Part shown: piece by piece, positions 1 through 9,536 of the stretch | How positions within the stretch are numbered: position 1 is the stretch's first letter | Layout: the number at the start of each line of letters is the position of its first letter | Assembly: GCF_011320225.1 (NCBI RefSeq) | Contig: NZ_JAAOEN010000004.1 | Location: forward strand, 1-64,000 | DNA from: Phytoactinopolyspora limicola | GTDB taxonomy: Bacteria > Actinomycetota > Actinomycetes > Jiangellales > Jiangellaceae | Direction of reading: 5' to 3' | DNA: 64,000 nt | Translations under genes and position numbers: made by a program | Notes under the pieces: generated by a model | Database searches by the model: none | The model's input: the letters and a program-made list of their open reading frames with translations, nothing else | Told to the model about the DNA's origin: nothing

Positions 1-662
1 CGGTTGTCCCGACCATGCTCACCTGGATCATCCGGACGCTTATCCCGACCGTCCTCACCAGGATCATCCGGACGCTTATCCCGACCATGCTCACCTGGAT
101 CATCCGGACGCTTATCCCGACCGTCCTCACCAGGATCATCCGGACGCTTATCCCGACCATGCTCACCAGGATCATCCGGGCGAACGTTCAGGCTCTCCTC
201 CTCCGGGGGCCGACTCTCGGGTGCCGCGTCGTCCTCGGCCTCTTCCACCTCCACGCCAGCCTGCTCGTCACTGGAGAAGCTGACCGGCGTGACCGATTCG
301 ACGACGGTACGCACGCGATCCCCCACCGCGTCGGGTAACGCCCCAGCGGCCGCGGCACCGGTGGCTCCGATCATCATCACAACCACGCCGGTGGCCAGCC
401 GGGTCCGCCGGGTCATGGCGGCCAGCAGCGACTGGGCCCGCATGATCAGGCTGCGCCGGACCGGATAGGGCGCGGCCGGTACTCCGGTGAAGTCTCCCCG
501 AGCCATCCGTTCGGCTAGCTCAGCCGACGGGTGCGCCGTCGCCGTCGCCTCGTGCCGGATGGCGAGCGTCACCTCGCGCAGCGGCGCATGATCCGGCGTC
601 ACCGGCTCGCCGCCGAGGATGGCTTCGGCGGTAGCGTCGTCGATCGGGCGGGAAGTGGTCAT
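1..662 (-). CDS. Putative membrane anti-sigma partner with repeat tail (partial, 3' end outside window)
   Basis: The frame opens with ATG at 662 after a GGTGAG ribosome site and runs off the window edge, giving 220 visible residues. It starts 26 bp after the stop of the ECF sigma gene, the usual place for a cognate anti-sigma factor. Residues 1-75 are soluble. A hydrophobic stretch near residues 95-120 (LATGVVVMMIGATGAAAAG) forms one membrane segment, followed by a PDAVGDRVRTVVESVTP motif that I recall from proteins encoded beside actinobacterial ECF sigma factors. The C-terminal part is acidic and then becomes a tandem repeat of RPDDPGE(H/D)GRDK. The sigma-binding role is inferred from position and topology; no zinc-binding anti-sigma motif (HxxxCxxC) is visible. 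Confidence 0.65.
   Translation of the reverse strand, partial: MTTSRPIDDATAEAILGGEPVTPDHAPLREVTLAIRHEATATAHPSAELAERMARGDFTGVPAAPYPVRRSLIMRAQSLLAAMTRRTRLATGVVVMMIGATGAAAAGALPDAVGDRVRTVVESVTPVSFSSDEQAGVEVEEAEDDAAPESRPPEEESLNVRPDDPGEHGRDKRPDDPGEDGRDKRPDDPGEHGRDKRPDDPGEDGRDKRPDDPGEHGRDN
3..182 (-). repeat. 36-bp in-frame minisatellite, 5 copies
   Basis: Five consecutive 36-bp units each encode RPDDPGEHGRDK or RPDDPGEDGRDK. The H and D forms alternate strictly, so the true period is 72 bp, suggesting duplication of a two-unit block. The array continues towards the window edge. It lies inside the C-terminal tail of the putative anti-sigma protein. Confidence 0.95.
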
Positions 663-688
663 CTCACCTATGTCATCGTCACGGTGGC

Positions 689-1276
689 TCATAAAGACAC
701 GCCCTCCCGTGACAGTTTTTTTCGTAGGGTGTCTAAGCCGCGGCGCTGCAACGCTTTCACCGCTCCAGGGGTCTTGCCGACAACACCGGCGACCCGCTCG
801 ATGGAAAGATCGGCGACGATCCGCAGCAACAACACCTCCCGTTGATCATCCGACAGGTCCGCGCACAGCGCCTGCACTCGGTCCCGGCCCATGGCGTTCA
901 ACGCGTCCTGCTCGGCGTCTCCCCCTGGTCGGTCGAGCACGTCGACATCGCCCGTCGGGGTTGCGGGGCGGCGCGACATACGGCGCCGCTCGTCGATCAG
1001 CCGTCGGTGGGCGATGGTGAAGACCCACGACCGGAACTGCTGCTCGGAGCCGGTGAACGACGTCAGGCCGGCGAACACCCCCATGAAGACCTCACTACTG
1101 AGGTCATCAGGTTCAGCCGAACCTTGTAGTCGGGCATACCCCACCACCGCGGGCGCAAGGTCACCATAGATCCGCTCGAACGCCCACGGCGCGCCCGAAC
1201 GCGCAGCATCGAGCACATCATCGAAATCACTACCGAGCGACAGCTGAGCCTCCCCTTGAGCGCCACTCTGCCTCAT
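689..1276 (-). CDS. ECF-family RNA polymerase sigma factor
   Basis: This 195-residue protein has the two-domain layout of an extracytoplasmic-function sigma factor. Region 2 lies at about residues 30-105 (LAPAVVGYARLQGSAEPDDL, then RSWVFTIAHRRLIDERRR) and contacts the -10 element and core polymerase. Region 4 is at about residues 135-190 (LSDDQREVLLLRIVADLS, then TPGAVKALQRRGLDTLRKKL), a helix-turn-helix for the -35 element. Start is ATG at 1276. The following gene on the same strand is the likely membrane-bound inhibitor. The regulon cannot be deduced from the sequence. The family assignment is firm; the subgroup is unassigned. Confidence 0.92.
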   Translation of the reverse strand: MRQSGAQGEAQLSLGSDFDDVLDAARSGAPWAFERIYGDLAPAVVGYARLQGSAEPDDLSSEVFMGVFAGLTSFTGSEQQFRSWVFTIAHRRLIDERRRMSRRPATPTGDVDVLDRPGGDAEQDALNAMGRDRVQALCADLSDDQREVLLLRIVADLSIERVAGVVGKTPGAVKALQRRGLDTLRKKLSREGVSL

Positions 1277-1439
1277 ATGAGTAATCGAACCAGCCCCGCG
1301 AAAGGGTACGGGTTGTCAAGAAAAACACCGGATGAGCATCGCGCTTCCCACGAGCCCGACGGTCGGGCGGACGCGGACCACCGCAGTACGATTCAGGGTG
1401 CCACGCGGTGTACGGCGCTGCCAAGCAGGGCGGCCCAGG

Positions 1440-2138
1440 TCACGTCACGGGGTCGAGCGAGGCGATAGCCTCGTCCGCCGCGGCCACCTTCGTCGCGAGC
1501 AGCCGAGCCAACTCCCCCACCCGTTGCTGGACGGTGGGCTCGTGCCCACGGATGTATAGGAAGCCGATCACGTCTCCGACCGGGACGGCGACGATGAAGC
1601 CACTTGCCCGGCTCCCATCCGGATAGGTCCACCTGTCGTCCAACGCCGCGGCCCCCTCCGGGAGGCCGGCCGGCGCCTCGGCGGCGGCGAACACGGCTGA
1701 GGCGCCGCTCGCGTAGTCGGCGGCGGGGCAAGTGTCAGGCACCGCCGCGAAGGCCGACATCGTGTCGAGCGCCCCGCCCGGTTCGTAGTGCACCACCTCG
1801 ACACCGACGGTGTATCCGCCGTCGGCCACGTGCGGCCACAACTCGTTCTTCCACCATTGCTGCGATCTGGCGGTACGCGCGCCGTCCACCACATCCGAAG
1901 TGTCGTCGCAGTAGGCGAAGGTGGCCGTCTCGAGTCCGGACTCACGCCGGTAAGAGATGTCGATGGCGAGACCGATGTCGGTCTCGGAGAACCGGGCGTC
2001 GTCCAACAGCTGCTGGATGAGATCGACCCGCGGCCCCGGTTGCGGGCTTTCCGGGGTGTCGTCCGGGTGATCGTCGCCGCCGCTGCATCCGGTCACGACC
2101 AGAACGGCGGCGACGATCACCGCGAACGGCGGCCTCAT
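1440..2138 (-). CDS. Predicted lipoprotein, unknown function
   Basis: The 232-residue product starts with a lipoprotein signal peptide: a hydrophobic run followed by the lipobox VVTGC, so Cys18 should be lipidated and the protein anchored outside the membrane. The rest is an acidic globular domain with a D/P-rich linker just after the lipobox. I do not recognise a family. Its ATG overlaps the whiA stop as ATGA, so it is translationally coupled to whiA and is the last gene of the rapZ-yvcK-whiA operon here. The position is unusual, because I would expect central metabolic genes after whiA in many actinobacteria. Confidence 0.8.
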   Translation of the reverse strand: MRPPFAVIVAAVLVVTGCSGGDDHPDDTPESPQPGPRVDLIQQLLDDARFSETDIGLAIDISYRRESGLETATFAYCDDTSDVVDGARTARSQQWWKNELWPHVADGGYTVGVEVVHYEPGGALDTMSAFAAVPDTCPAADYASGASAVFAAAEAPAGLPEGAAALDDRWTYPDGSRASGFIVAVPVGDVIGFLYIRGHEPTVQQRVGELARLLATKVAAADEAIASLDPVT

Positions 2139-3115
2139 GGGGCCAGCATGTCCGACGTCAGGTTCGCATCGGTGCCGGGTATACCCAGGTCTGTTGCCTT
2201 ACGGTCGGCCATGGCCAATAGCCGGCGGATCCGGCCCGCCACGGCGTCTTTGGTCATCGGCGGATCCGACAGCTGCCCCAGCTCCTCCAGGCTCGCCTGC
2301 TTGTGCTCCAGCCGCAGCCGGCCGGCCGTACGGAGGTGGTCGGGTACGTCGTCGCCGAGGATGTCCAGGGCTCGCTCGACGCGGGCGCCGGCGGCAACCG
2401 CGGCTCGGGCCGAACGCCGCAGGTTGGCGTCGTCGAAGTTGGCGAGCCGGTTGGCCGTAGCGCGGACCTCACGGCGCATCCGCCGCTCCTCCCACGCCAA
2501 GACGCTGTCGTGCGCCCCGATCCGGGTCAGGAGCGCGCCGATTGCTTCGCCGTCGCGGACGACCACCCGATCCGTGCCCCGGACGTCACGCGCCTTGACC
2601 TGGATACCCAGTCGACGGGCGGCGCCGACCAGCGCCAGTGCGGCCTCCGGCCCGGGACAGGTGATCTCCAACGACGACGAACGGCCTGGCTCGGTGAGCG
2701 AGCCATGGGCCAGAAACGCACCCCTCCACGCGGCCTCGGCGTCACACGAAGCACCGTTGACCACCTGCGGCGGCAAGCCACGCACCGGCCGCCCGCTGGC
2801 ATCGATCAGCCCAGTCTGGCGGGCTAGATGTTCACCGTCCCGGGCCACCCGCACCATGTAGCCGGTGCCCTTGCGTAATCCTCCGGCGGCCACCGTCGCC
2901 AATTCGCCCTGGTGGCCGAACACGTCGGCAATATCACGTCGCAGCCGGCGAGCCACGACCCCCGTATCGACCTCTGCCTCGATGACGATCTTGCCACTGA
3001 CGAGATGCAAACCGCCGGCGAACCGCAGCAGCGCCGACACCTCCGCCTTACGGCAACATGTCTTGGTCACGTCGAGGCGAGCCAACTCGTCCTTTACCGA
3101 TGCTGTCATCGCCAT
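2135..3115 (-). CDS. whiA: DNA-binding sporulation/cell-division regulator WhiA
   Basis: The 326-residue protein matches actinobacterial WhiA almost throughout, with signatures such as [39 protein letters not shown] and [20 protein letters not shown]. WhiA joins an N-terminal domain with a LAGLIDADG-endonuclease fold to a C-terminal helix-turn-helix (about residues 240-310, [20 protein letters not shown]). With WhiB it controls the switch to sporulation septation in Streptomyces. Two ATG codons compete: 3115 (MAM...) and 3109. The second overlaps the yvcK stop as ATGA, but the MAMT start is how I remember the Streptomyces protein. Co-transcribed with rapZ and yvcK. Confidence 0.97.
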   Translation of the reverse strand: MAMTASVKDELARLDVTKTCCRKAEVSALLRFAGGLHLVSGKIVIEAEVDTGVVARRLRRDIADVFGHQGELATVAAGGLRKGTGYMVRVARDGEHLARQTGLIDASGRPVRGLPPQVVNGASCDAEAAWRGAFLAHGSLTEPGRSSSLEITCPGPEAALALVGAARRLGIQVKARDVRGTDRVVVRDGEAIGALLTRIGAHDSVLAWEERRMRREVRATANRLANFDDANLRRSARAAVAAGARVERALDILGDDVPDHLRTAGRLRLEHKQASLEELGQLSDPPMTKDAVAGRIRRLLAMADRKATDLGIPGTDANLTSDMLAP

Positions 3116-4161
3116 GGGCCGATCCTGCCACGTCCGAGGGTCCGGGCGAACGCCCAGCCCAACAACTCGGGGTCGTGCCGCGGTGTACCGTCGGCGGCGG
3201 CGACGTCGGCGATCACTAGCTCGGCCCCCATATCGGCGGCTACTCGCCGCAACACCGGCTCATGCGGCACCGATCGGCGGTCCGCGATCACCAGGTCGAT
3301 CCGGAGGTCGGGGGCATAGGCGCCGAGCACCTCCAAGTGCATCTCCGGGGTGAAGTTGGTGGTCTCGCCACCTTCCGGGGTGAGGTTGAGCGTTACCGCC
3401 CGCAGTGCCGGCGTCGCCACCAGCGCGTCGCGCAACTGCGGCACCAGCAGGTGCGGGATGACGCTGCTGAACCACGAGCCAGGTCCGAGCACGACCCATT
3501 CGGCCTCGCCGATGGCAGCAATCGCCTCCGGGCAGGCGGGTGGATCCGGCGGAGTCAGGCAGACCGCGACCACGTCGCCGTCGACGGTCGCCACGGCATG
3601 TTGACCGGTGATGGTGCGGATGTCTCGGACACCGTGGACCGATCGGCGTGGACTGCCCACCAGGGCCTCGATGTTCATCGGCACCAGTGCCATCGGCAGC
3701 ACCCGGCCTTGGGCACCGAGTAGCCGAGCCACCCAGTCCAGACCTTCGATGACGGGCTCCGCACCTCTGGTGGCGCCGATGGCGCCAGCGCCGTCGGCAC
3801 TCCGGGTGGCACCTGCGTCCCCACTGGCCGCGCCGCCAGCCAGCATGTCCCACAGGGCGACGATCAGCAGGTTGCCCGCCGCGTGCTGATGAAGGTCGCC
3901 GCCGCTAAACCGATGCTGCAAGACGTCGGCCCAGGTGCGTCCCCACTCGTCGTCGCCACACAGCGCCGCCAGAGCCATCCGGAGGTCGCCGGGCGGCAAC
4001 ACACCTAACTCACGGCGCAGCCGACCGCTTGAGCCGCCGTCGTCGGCCACCGTCACCACCGCGGTCAGCCGGCCGGCTATCCGGCGCAGCGCCGATAGTG
4101 ATGCCGCGAGACCGTGCCCACCGCCGAGGGCCACCACCCGGGGGCCAGCCAGCGCATCCAT
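3106..4161 (-). CDS. yvcK: YvcK/CofD-like gluconeogenesis factor
   Basis: The product (351 residues from ATG 4161) is a member of the YvcK family, related to 2-phospho-L-lactate transferase CofD. The N-terminal nucleotide-sugar-binding loop [19 protein letters not shown] and the [18 protein letters not shown] motif (about residues 8-50) are intact, as is the [20 protein letters not shown] stretch. YvcK proteins bind UDP-GlcNAc and are needed for growth on gluconeogenic carbon and for cell-wall homeostasis. The start at 4161 gives the usual family N-terminus and leaves 19 bp after the rapZ stop. A reading from 4233 would add a 24-residue tail antisense-like to nothing known. The 3' end overlaps whiA. 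Confidence 0.94.
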   Translation of the reverse strand: MDALAGPRVVALGGGHGLAASLSALRRIAGRLTAVVTVADDGGSSGRLRRELGVLPPGDLRMALAALCGDDEWGRTWADVLQHRFSGGDLHQHAAGNLLIVALWDMLAGGAASGDAGATRSADGAGAIGATRGAEPVIEGLDWVARLLGAQGRVLPMALVPMNIEALVGSPRRSVHGVRDIRTITGQHAVATVDGDVVAVCLTPPDPPACPEAIAAIGEAEWVVLGPGSWFSSVIPHLLVPQLRDALVATPALRAVTLNLTPEGGETTNFTPEMHLEVLGAYAPDLRIDLVIADRRSVPHEPVLRRVAADMGAELVIADVAAADGTPRHDPELLGWAFARTLGRGRIGPWR

Positions 4162-4180
4162 AGTCAGTGTCGGATTCCCC

Positions 4181-5074
4181 TCATTCCCGGCCAAGGTCAC
4201 GATGAACGACGAGAGTCTCCACGCCTTGCTCACGCAACCGAACCGCCAACGCCTCGCTCATGGCGACGCTGCGGTGTTTGCCGCCGGTGCAGCCAATGCC
4301 GATGGTGACGAACCGTTTGCCTTCTCGCAGATAACCTTCCGACACGACGCTGACCAGGTCGCCGTATCGGTCGAGGAAGTCAGTGGCGCCAGGTTGGTTG
4401 AGTACGTACTCGCTGACCTGAGCGTCCCGACCGGTTTGGGGGCGAAGCTCCGGCACCCAATGTGGATTGGGCAGGAAGCGCATGTCAGCGACGAGGTCGG
4501 CGTCGACGGGCAGCCCGTACTTGAAGCCGAACGAGACGATCACCGCGCGCAGCCCGATCTCTTCGCCGGCGAACGCGGTGCGGATCCGGGCGCTCAACTC
4601 GTGGATGTTCAGTAGAGACGTGTCGATGACGACGTCGGCGTTGGCCCGAAGTGTGGCCAGCTCACCCCGCTCGCGTTCGATTGCCTCGACCACCCGTCCG
4701 CCACCCTGCAACGGGTGTGGCCGACGCGCGGACTCGAAACGTCGCACCAGGACCTCGTCGCTGGCCTCGAGGAACAGGATCGACGGGCGTGCCCCCTGGT
4801 CGGCCATGGCCTGTAGGGCGCCACGCAGCTCGCCGAAGAACGCGCCGCCGCGGACATCGGCCACCACCGCGAGCCGGCGGGTGGCTTCGTCCTTGCTCAC
4901 CATGGTGACCAGGTCCATGAGCAGCGCGGGCGGGAGGTTGTCGACCACGAACCAGCCGAGATCGTCGAGTGCCGCGGTAGCGGCGGTCTTGCCAGCGCCG
5001 GACATACCCGTGACGATCAACACCTCGGGCACCGCCGACGCTCCGGCATCATGCGATTCATCCTGAAGCTCCAC
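4181..5074 (-). CDS. rapZ: RNase adapter / nucleotide-binding protein RapZ (YvcJ)
   Basis: The 297-residue protein has a Walker A motif GMSGAGKT at about residues 23-30, LDDLGWFVVDNLPPALL just after it, and the conserved C-terminal block GCTGGKHRSVAMSEAL. RapZ binds GlcN6P and guides RNase E to a small RNA in enterobacteria. In Gram-positive bacteria the homologue YvcJ is a GTP/ATP-binding protein of less clear role, always next to yvcK and whiA. The GTG start at 5074 follows a GGGGAGGAAAAAG ribosome site. First gene of the rapZ-yvcK-whiA-lipoprotein operon. Confidence 0.96.
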   Translation of the reverse strand: MELQDESHDAGASAVPEVLIVTGMSGAGKTAATAALDDLGWFVVDNLPPALLMDLVTMVSKDEATRRLAVVADVRGGAFFGELRGALQAMADQGARPSILFLEASDEVLVRRFESARRPHPLQGGGRVVEAIERERGELATLRANADVVIDTSLLNIHELSARIRTAFAGEEIGLRAVIVSFGFKYGLPVDADLVADMRFLPNPHWVPELRPQTGRDAQVSEYVLNQPGATDFLDRYGDLVSVVSEGYLREGKRFVTIGIGCTGGKHRSVAMSEALAVRLREQGVETLVVHRDLGRE

Positions 5075-5616
5075 CTTTTTCCTCCCCCGTCAATCCGAGT
5101 GGCTGGCTCCCCCGGCCACTGGTGTTCAACCCGCTTAGTAACGCCCCGCCATGATCCCAGCTTCCACGCCGCTACGCACGGCCAACTATGGCTCACACTT
5201 CTCGAAGCCGACGGCGATCGATCCGAGCACCTGGTGCGTGCGCCGCTAGCGATCCCCGTATCCGCCGGCCCAGCGGGACGCCAGCACACCAGACCACGAT
5301 GCCGTGCACCGGCAACACGCCGCACCGGAAGTTAACCCGCGGCTTGCAGAGTCAACGGAGCACCTCTCGGGTGAAGGGATCCCACAGTGTCTCGGCTGAT
5401 CGACGCCCTGGCCGGCGAGCACGCCTCCGATGATGCGCCCCACACCGCGACAAATCACCCCAGAACCTCAACCAAGAGGCAGAACGATCATCAGCGCGCA
5501 GCCCATGAAAGATCTGGGCTAAAGACGCAAGCGGCGCCAGTTGACCCACCGCTAGCCGGCATCAGCGGCCGTATACAAGTTGGGCAGCGGGGCTGATCCA
5601 ACTCTCCCAGAAGGTC
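5075..5616. other. 542-bp gap upstream of rapZ without a supported gene
   Basis: No frame here gives a family-like product. Expected promoter signals of the rapZ operon should lie near 5080-5200, but I cannot point to a convincing -35/-10 pair. The stretch forms the right border of the lower-GC insert between rapZ and uvrC. Confidence 0.5.
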
Positions 5617-6042
5617 TTAGTCCAAGTGCTCGGCATAGATAAGATAGGTGCTGGCCAGCGCCCCTTCACGGGCGATCTTGGGAGAAACCCAGCCGGCAAA
5701 AATCCGGTCCCCCACGTTGAAAGTCAGGGCTTGCCCATCTACATCCCGCACCGCGACCAACGCACATCCAGCGCTCGCTCGCTCATCTGTTGGCGGGCGA
5801 TCACCAAAACACACGGCGGAACCGTCAGCATCAACCGCGTGAACATACTGCTCCTTGGTGTGCACCCAATTGGTACCGCCCACGGGGTCAACCCCGAGCA
5901 GCAAGAACGTAGCCGCCACCGCCACGCCAGCACCTACCAGTGCACTGGCGAGCATAGTCAGCCACCGCTGCGGGGATCGTGCAGCCAGCACCAGCACAGC
6001 CACCGCCAGGACCACTAGCACAACGATGACGACATATCTCAT
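5617..6042 (-). CDS. Small membrane-anchored protein of unknown function
   Basis: The start chosen is ATG at 6042, behind an AGGGGAA ribosome site 7 nt away; an upstream ATG at 6066 lacks one. The 141-residue product has two membrane helices at about residues 1-19 and 29-50 (VVIVVLVVLAVAVLVLAA and MLASALVGAGVAVAATFLLL). A 90-residue extracytoplasmic domain with two cysteines follows (AVCFGDRP and AGCALVAV), which could form a disulfide. No family is recognised. It sits with the next gene in a lower-GC patch that interrupts the usual uvrC-rapZ order. Confidence 0.7.
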   Translation of the reverse strand: MRYVVIVVLVVLAVAVLVLAARSPQRWLTMLASALVGAGVAVAATFLLLGVDPVGGTNWVHTKEQYVHAVDADGSAVCFGDRPPTDERASAGCALVAVRDVDGQALTFNVGDRIFAGWVSPKIAREGALASTYLIYAEHLD

Positions 6043-6124
6043 TTTGAGTTCCCCTATCACTTGCACACATGAACTGGTGGGACTTCCCGCCGGGAAAGCC
6101 CCACCATACCGCGCTGGCGTCTAC

Positions 6125-6994
6125 TTACCACACCCAAGTAAAGCCAATTCGGTAACTGAATCCAGTAACCGAACCCTTCCGATACACCGCATCTACAGCC
6201 ATCGTTCGACGCGTGCCGGTCGTGTGGGAATACCATGGATTTACCCAGGTCACGCGGAATTCTTTACCCTTATCATGGAAACTTGGGCTTAGCTTAGCAG
6301 GACACACCGTTGAACTCTGACTCCATGAGATGCCTTGATAACTTAGCCCAATCGTTCGACTTCCACAGGATCCAGCACTAATGTCTTCTTGTGGGCGCCA
6401 CCGCCGAATCTCAGTGGTGCTATTGTATATGTGGCGTGTCCGCAACCGCTCCAGCGAGCGTATCCCTTTAGCCGACCCACTCACCACACTTGATGTTCCC
6501 CAATAGCGCGACGTGTTACCCGTCTTTCTTGAGTAACAACCATGGGCCCATCCATTAGAATTGTCGATATCCACGCACGCCTGTGCGGTGAACTCTCCAT
6601 CCTGAAGTTCTGCACTTGAGACGAGCGCCAACGACTCGCCGCGCGTCACCATGCCGACCTCTTCGGCCAACGCGAGAGCATCGACCTCTGCCACCTCCTG
6701 AAGATCACCCGGGGGTGTGACCGAAGCCCAGGACTCGCCGCCGTCGTCGGACGATTCCGTTCCATAAACTATCTCCGAACCAACCGGAGCAACGACCCTC
6801 ACCCCTTCGCCAAAAGAAGCGTAGACCATCCCTCCCCGGAGAATCTGCACATCCGTAGGTGACGAAAGTCCACGGGTCGAAATTAATTCACCATCGTCGG
6901 GAGAATCCGAACCGGAACCTACCGATGCCGGCGCCAACATCACCACCACTGATAAAAGTGCCACGAAAGGAAGACGGATTAATTTATCCACCAC
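6125..6994 (-). CDS. Secreted hypothetical protein
   Basis: The 289-residue product begins with a signal peptide (LIRLPFVALLSVVVMLAPASVG). The mature part contains four cysteines (QACVDI, AHGCYS, GSCGSR, STVCPA), enough for two disulfides, and an aromatic, beta-rich C-terminus (GFSYRIGFTWVW). Two tandem GTG codons (6994 and 6991) follow a GAGGGGG ribosome site; spacing favours the second. No family is recognised. Base composition is clearly lower in GC than its neighbours, which hints at horizontal acquisition. It could be an extracellular effector or surface protein, but nothing in the sequence shows an activity. Confidence 0.72.
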   Translation of the reverse strand: MVDKLIRLPFVALLSVVVMLAPASVGSGSDSPDDGELISTRGLSSPTDVQILRGGMVYASFGEGVRVVAPVGSEIVYGTESSDDGGESWASVTPPGDLQEVAEVDALALAEEVGMVTRGESLALVSSAELQDGEFTAQACVDIDNSNGWAHGCYSRKTGNTSRYWGTSSVVSGSAKGIRSLERLRTRHIYNSTTEIRRWRPQEDISAGSCGSRTIGLSYQGISWSQSSTVCPAKLSPSFHDKGKEFRVTWVNPWYSHTTGTRRTMAVDAVYRKGSVTGFSYRIGFTWVW

Positions 6995-7314
6995 TAGCCC
7001 CCTCTATAGGGTCCCCCAGGAAAACAACTAGAGTCGACCCGAGAGATACGAAGCGCCTTGACCTAAGGCTGAACTCACCTGCGAGCAGCTGGAACGGCCA
7101 CGCAAGCTAATTCGGCATCACATGAAGACGGAATAATTTGCCAGCCCCATGCCACCCATCATGGAATGATGGCGAAGTCCCCTCCTACTCTTGCATCACG
7201 CTGGGCCTTGCGATTTTCTGAAGGTACAACCAGGTCACATGCCTGTCAATAGTGGTCAGAGCAACAACGCTGAACAACTGCGCCAGCCCTACTAGGAGCT
7301 TTCGCCAAGCGATC
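6995..7314. other. 320-bp gap between the insert and uvrC
   Basis: No supported gene is seen. The segment has the same lower GC content as the two genes to its left and ends at the uvrC stop, so it is probably part of the inserted segment and contains the promoter of the secreted protein gene. Confidence 0.5.
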
Positions 7315-9300
7315 TCAGCCTTCGATGATCTCGCCGGTGGCGGTGTTGACCGAGCGGGCCGGCTGACCTTGGGCGAGCGCCTCGGCGATGGTCTCGGCGA
7401 GCGCCGGACCGATCCCCTTGACCTGGCTGATCTCATCCGGGGTGGCCGCACGTAGCTTCTTCAACGAGCCGAAGTGGGCCAGAAGTGCCTTCCGCCGCGC
7501 CGGCCCGAGGCCCGGTATGGCGTCCAGGACGCTATCTGTCATGGACTTCGACCGCCGCTGCCGGTGGAAGGTGATGGCGAACCGATGCGCCTCGTCCCGG
7601 ACCCGTTGCAGCAGATAGAGCCCTTCACTGGTGCGCGGCAGGATGACGGGGTAGTCGGTGTCGGGTAACCAGACCTCCTCGAGCCGCTTGGCCAGGCCCA
7701 CCACCGGAATGTCCGGCACCCCGGACTCGTCCATAGCCTGCCTCGCCGCGTTCACCTGCGGCTGACCGCCGTCAACCACCACCAACCCGGGAACATAGGC
7801 AAACTTGCGAGGCCGCCCGGTGTCAGGATCGATCCTGGACGGCCGGGGCGTCGGATCGTCGTCACTCTCCACCACGGGTGCGTTGTCGGCCGCTTGCTCG
7901 CCGTTCATCCGCCGGAACCGGCGACGTAGCACCTCGCGGATCGAGGCGACGTCGTCAGTACCGTCGACGCCCCGGACGCTGAACTTCCGATACTCACTCT
8001 TGCGCGGCAACCCGTCCTCGAAGACCACCATCGAGCCGACCACCTCGGTGCCCGCCAGGTTGGAGATGTCATAACACTCGACCCGCAGCGGTGGCTCGTC
8101 GAGCTCCAACGCCTCCTGGATCTCTTCGAGCGCCCGGCTGCGGGTGGTGAGGTCGCTGGCTCGCTTGGTTTTATGCAGCGCCAGAGTCTGGGCGGCGTTG
8201 CGGGCAACCGTCTCCATTAACGCCCGTTTGTCACCCCGGACCGGGATCCGCAGGTCCACCTTTGCGCCGCGTAGCTCGCTCAGCAGCTCACGCAGCGCCT
8301 GGGCTTCGTCGGCATCAGCCGGTAGCGAGGGGACGATGATCTCGCGGGGCACGGCCTCACCACCCAGCTCGCCGTAAAGCTGCAGCAGGAAGCGCTCCAC
8401 GAGTTCACCAGCCGGTGCGTCGTCGGCCTTGTCCGCCACCCAGCCCCGCTGTCCACGCACCCGGCCGCCACGCACGTAGAAGATCTGAACGGCGACTTCC
8501 AGGGGATCCTCAGCCAGGGCAACGACGTCGGCGTCCGTACCGTCACCCAGCACCACGGCGTTGGCCTCCATGGCCCGTTCGAGTGCGGCGATGTCATCTC
8601 GAAGCCGGGCGGCGCGCTCGAAGTCGAGGTCAGCCGCGGCCGCCTTCATCTCACGTTCCAACCGTTTGACATACGTGCTGGTCTTGCCATCAAGGAAGGC
8701 GACCAGATCCTCGACGATCTCACGATGTTCGGCCGCGCTCACCCGTTCCACGCAGGGTGCCGAACACTTGCCGATGTAGCCGAGTAGACACGGGCGGCCG
8801 ATCTGACGTGAGCGGTTGAACACCCCTTTTGAGCAGCTCCGGATAGGAAACACCCGGAGCAGTTGGTCGAGCGTTTCCCGGATAGCCCAGGCGTGGGCGT
8901 ACGGGCCGAAGTACCGCACCCCGCGCTTCTTGGCCCCGCGCATCACCAGAGCACGTGGATATTCTTCGTTGAGGGTGACCGCGAGGTACGGATAGGACTT
9001 ATCGTCCCGGTATCGGACATTGAACCGGGGATCGAACTCCTTGATCCACGAGTACTCAAGCTGTAGCGCCTCGACCTCGGTGCGCACCACTGTCCACTCG
9101 ACCTTGGCCGCCGTTGTCACCATGGCCAGAGTGCGTGGATGCAGCGCGGACAGGTCCTGGAAGTACGACGACAGCCGCGACCGCAGGCTCTTGGCCTTTC
9201 CGACGTAGATCACCCGGCCCGTGGCGTCGCTGAACCGATACACGCCAGGCTCGACCGGGATGGAGCCGGGTGCGGGACGGTACGTCGAAGGATCAGCCAC
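7315..9300 (-). CDS. uvrC: Excinuclease ABC subunit UvrC
   Basis: UvrC makes the 3' and 5' incisions around a lesion bound by UvrB. The protein (661 residues from GTG 9300) shows an N-terminal GIY-YIG nuclease domain ([20 protein letters not shown]), a UVR domain that contacts UvrB ([20 protein letters not shown], about residue 200), the RNase H-like 5'-incision domain ([32 protein letters not shown]), and a C-terminal helix-hairpin-helix pair ([33 protein letters not shown]). GTG at 9300 gives the family N-terminus VADPSTYRP; an ATG at 9330 would add ten residues. Separated from rapZ here by an insert. Confidence 0.98.
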   Translation of the reverse strand: MADPSTYRPAPGSIPVEPGVYRFSDATGRVIYVGKAKSLRSRLSSYFQDLSALHPRTLAMVTTAAKVEWTVVRTEVEALQLEYSWIKEFDPRFNVRYRDDKSYPYLAVTLNEEYPRALVMRGAKKRGVRYFGPYAHAWAIRETLDQLLRVFPIRSCSKGVFNRSRQIGRPCLLGYIGKCSAPCVERVSAAEHREIVEDLVAFLDGKTSTYVKRLEREMKAAAADLDFERAARLRDDIAALERAMEANAVVLGDGTDADVVALAEDPLEVAVQIFYVRGGRVRGQRGWVADKADDAPAGELVERFLLQLYGELGGEAVPREIIVPSLPADADEAQALRELLSELRGAKVDLRIPVRGDKRALMETVARNAAQTLALHKTKRASDLTTRSRALEEIQEALELDEPPLRVECYDISNLAGTEVVGSMVVFEDGLPRKSEYRKFSVRGVDGTDDVASIREVLRRRFRRMNGEQAADNAPVVESDDDPTPRPSRIDPDTGRPRKFAYVPGLVVVDGGQPQVNAARQAMDESGVPDIPVVGLAKRLEEVWLPDTDYPVILPRTSEGLYLLQRVRDEAHRFAITFHRQRRSKSMTDSVLDAIPGLGPARRKALLAHFGSLKKLRAATPDEISQVKGIGPALAETIAEALAQGQPARSVNTATGEIIEG

Positions 9301-9536
9301 GCCACCAACCCTACGAGCCGTCACCGACACCGGACACGTACTGGTCGGCTACTCCACCACCGAACCGACCGATAATTCACCATTTCCCCACCATTTCCCC
9401 ATTTTCCATGTTTAAATACCGGCGCAAAAACTCACCCCAACTGGCCACCACCATGCGATTTCGCGAGCCATCCGTCGTTGACTTCGATATGTTCGTGCCA
9501 CTGACGGACCGAACAACAACAAGGAGTGGGTGCGGA

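Noticed and set aside
4-468. Plus-strand open frame rich in SPGSSGRLSRP repeats
   Set aside because: It is the mirror of the minus-strand RPDDPGE(H/D)GRDK array; the minus frame has a ribosome site, a membrane helix and a sigma gene upstream.
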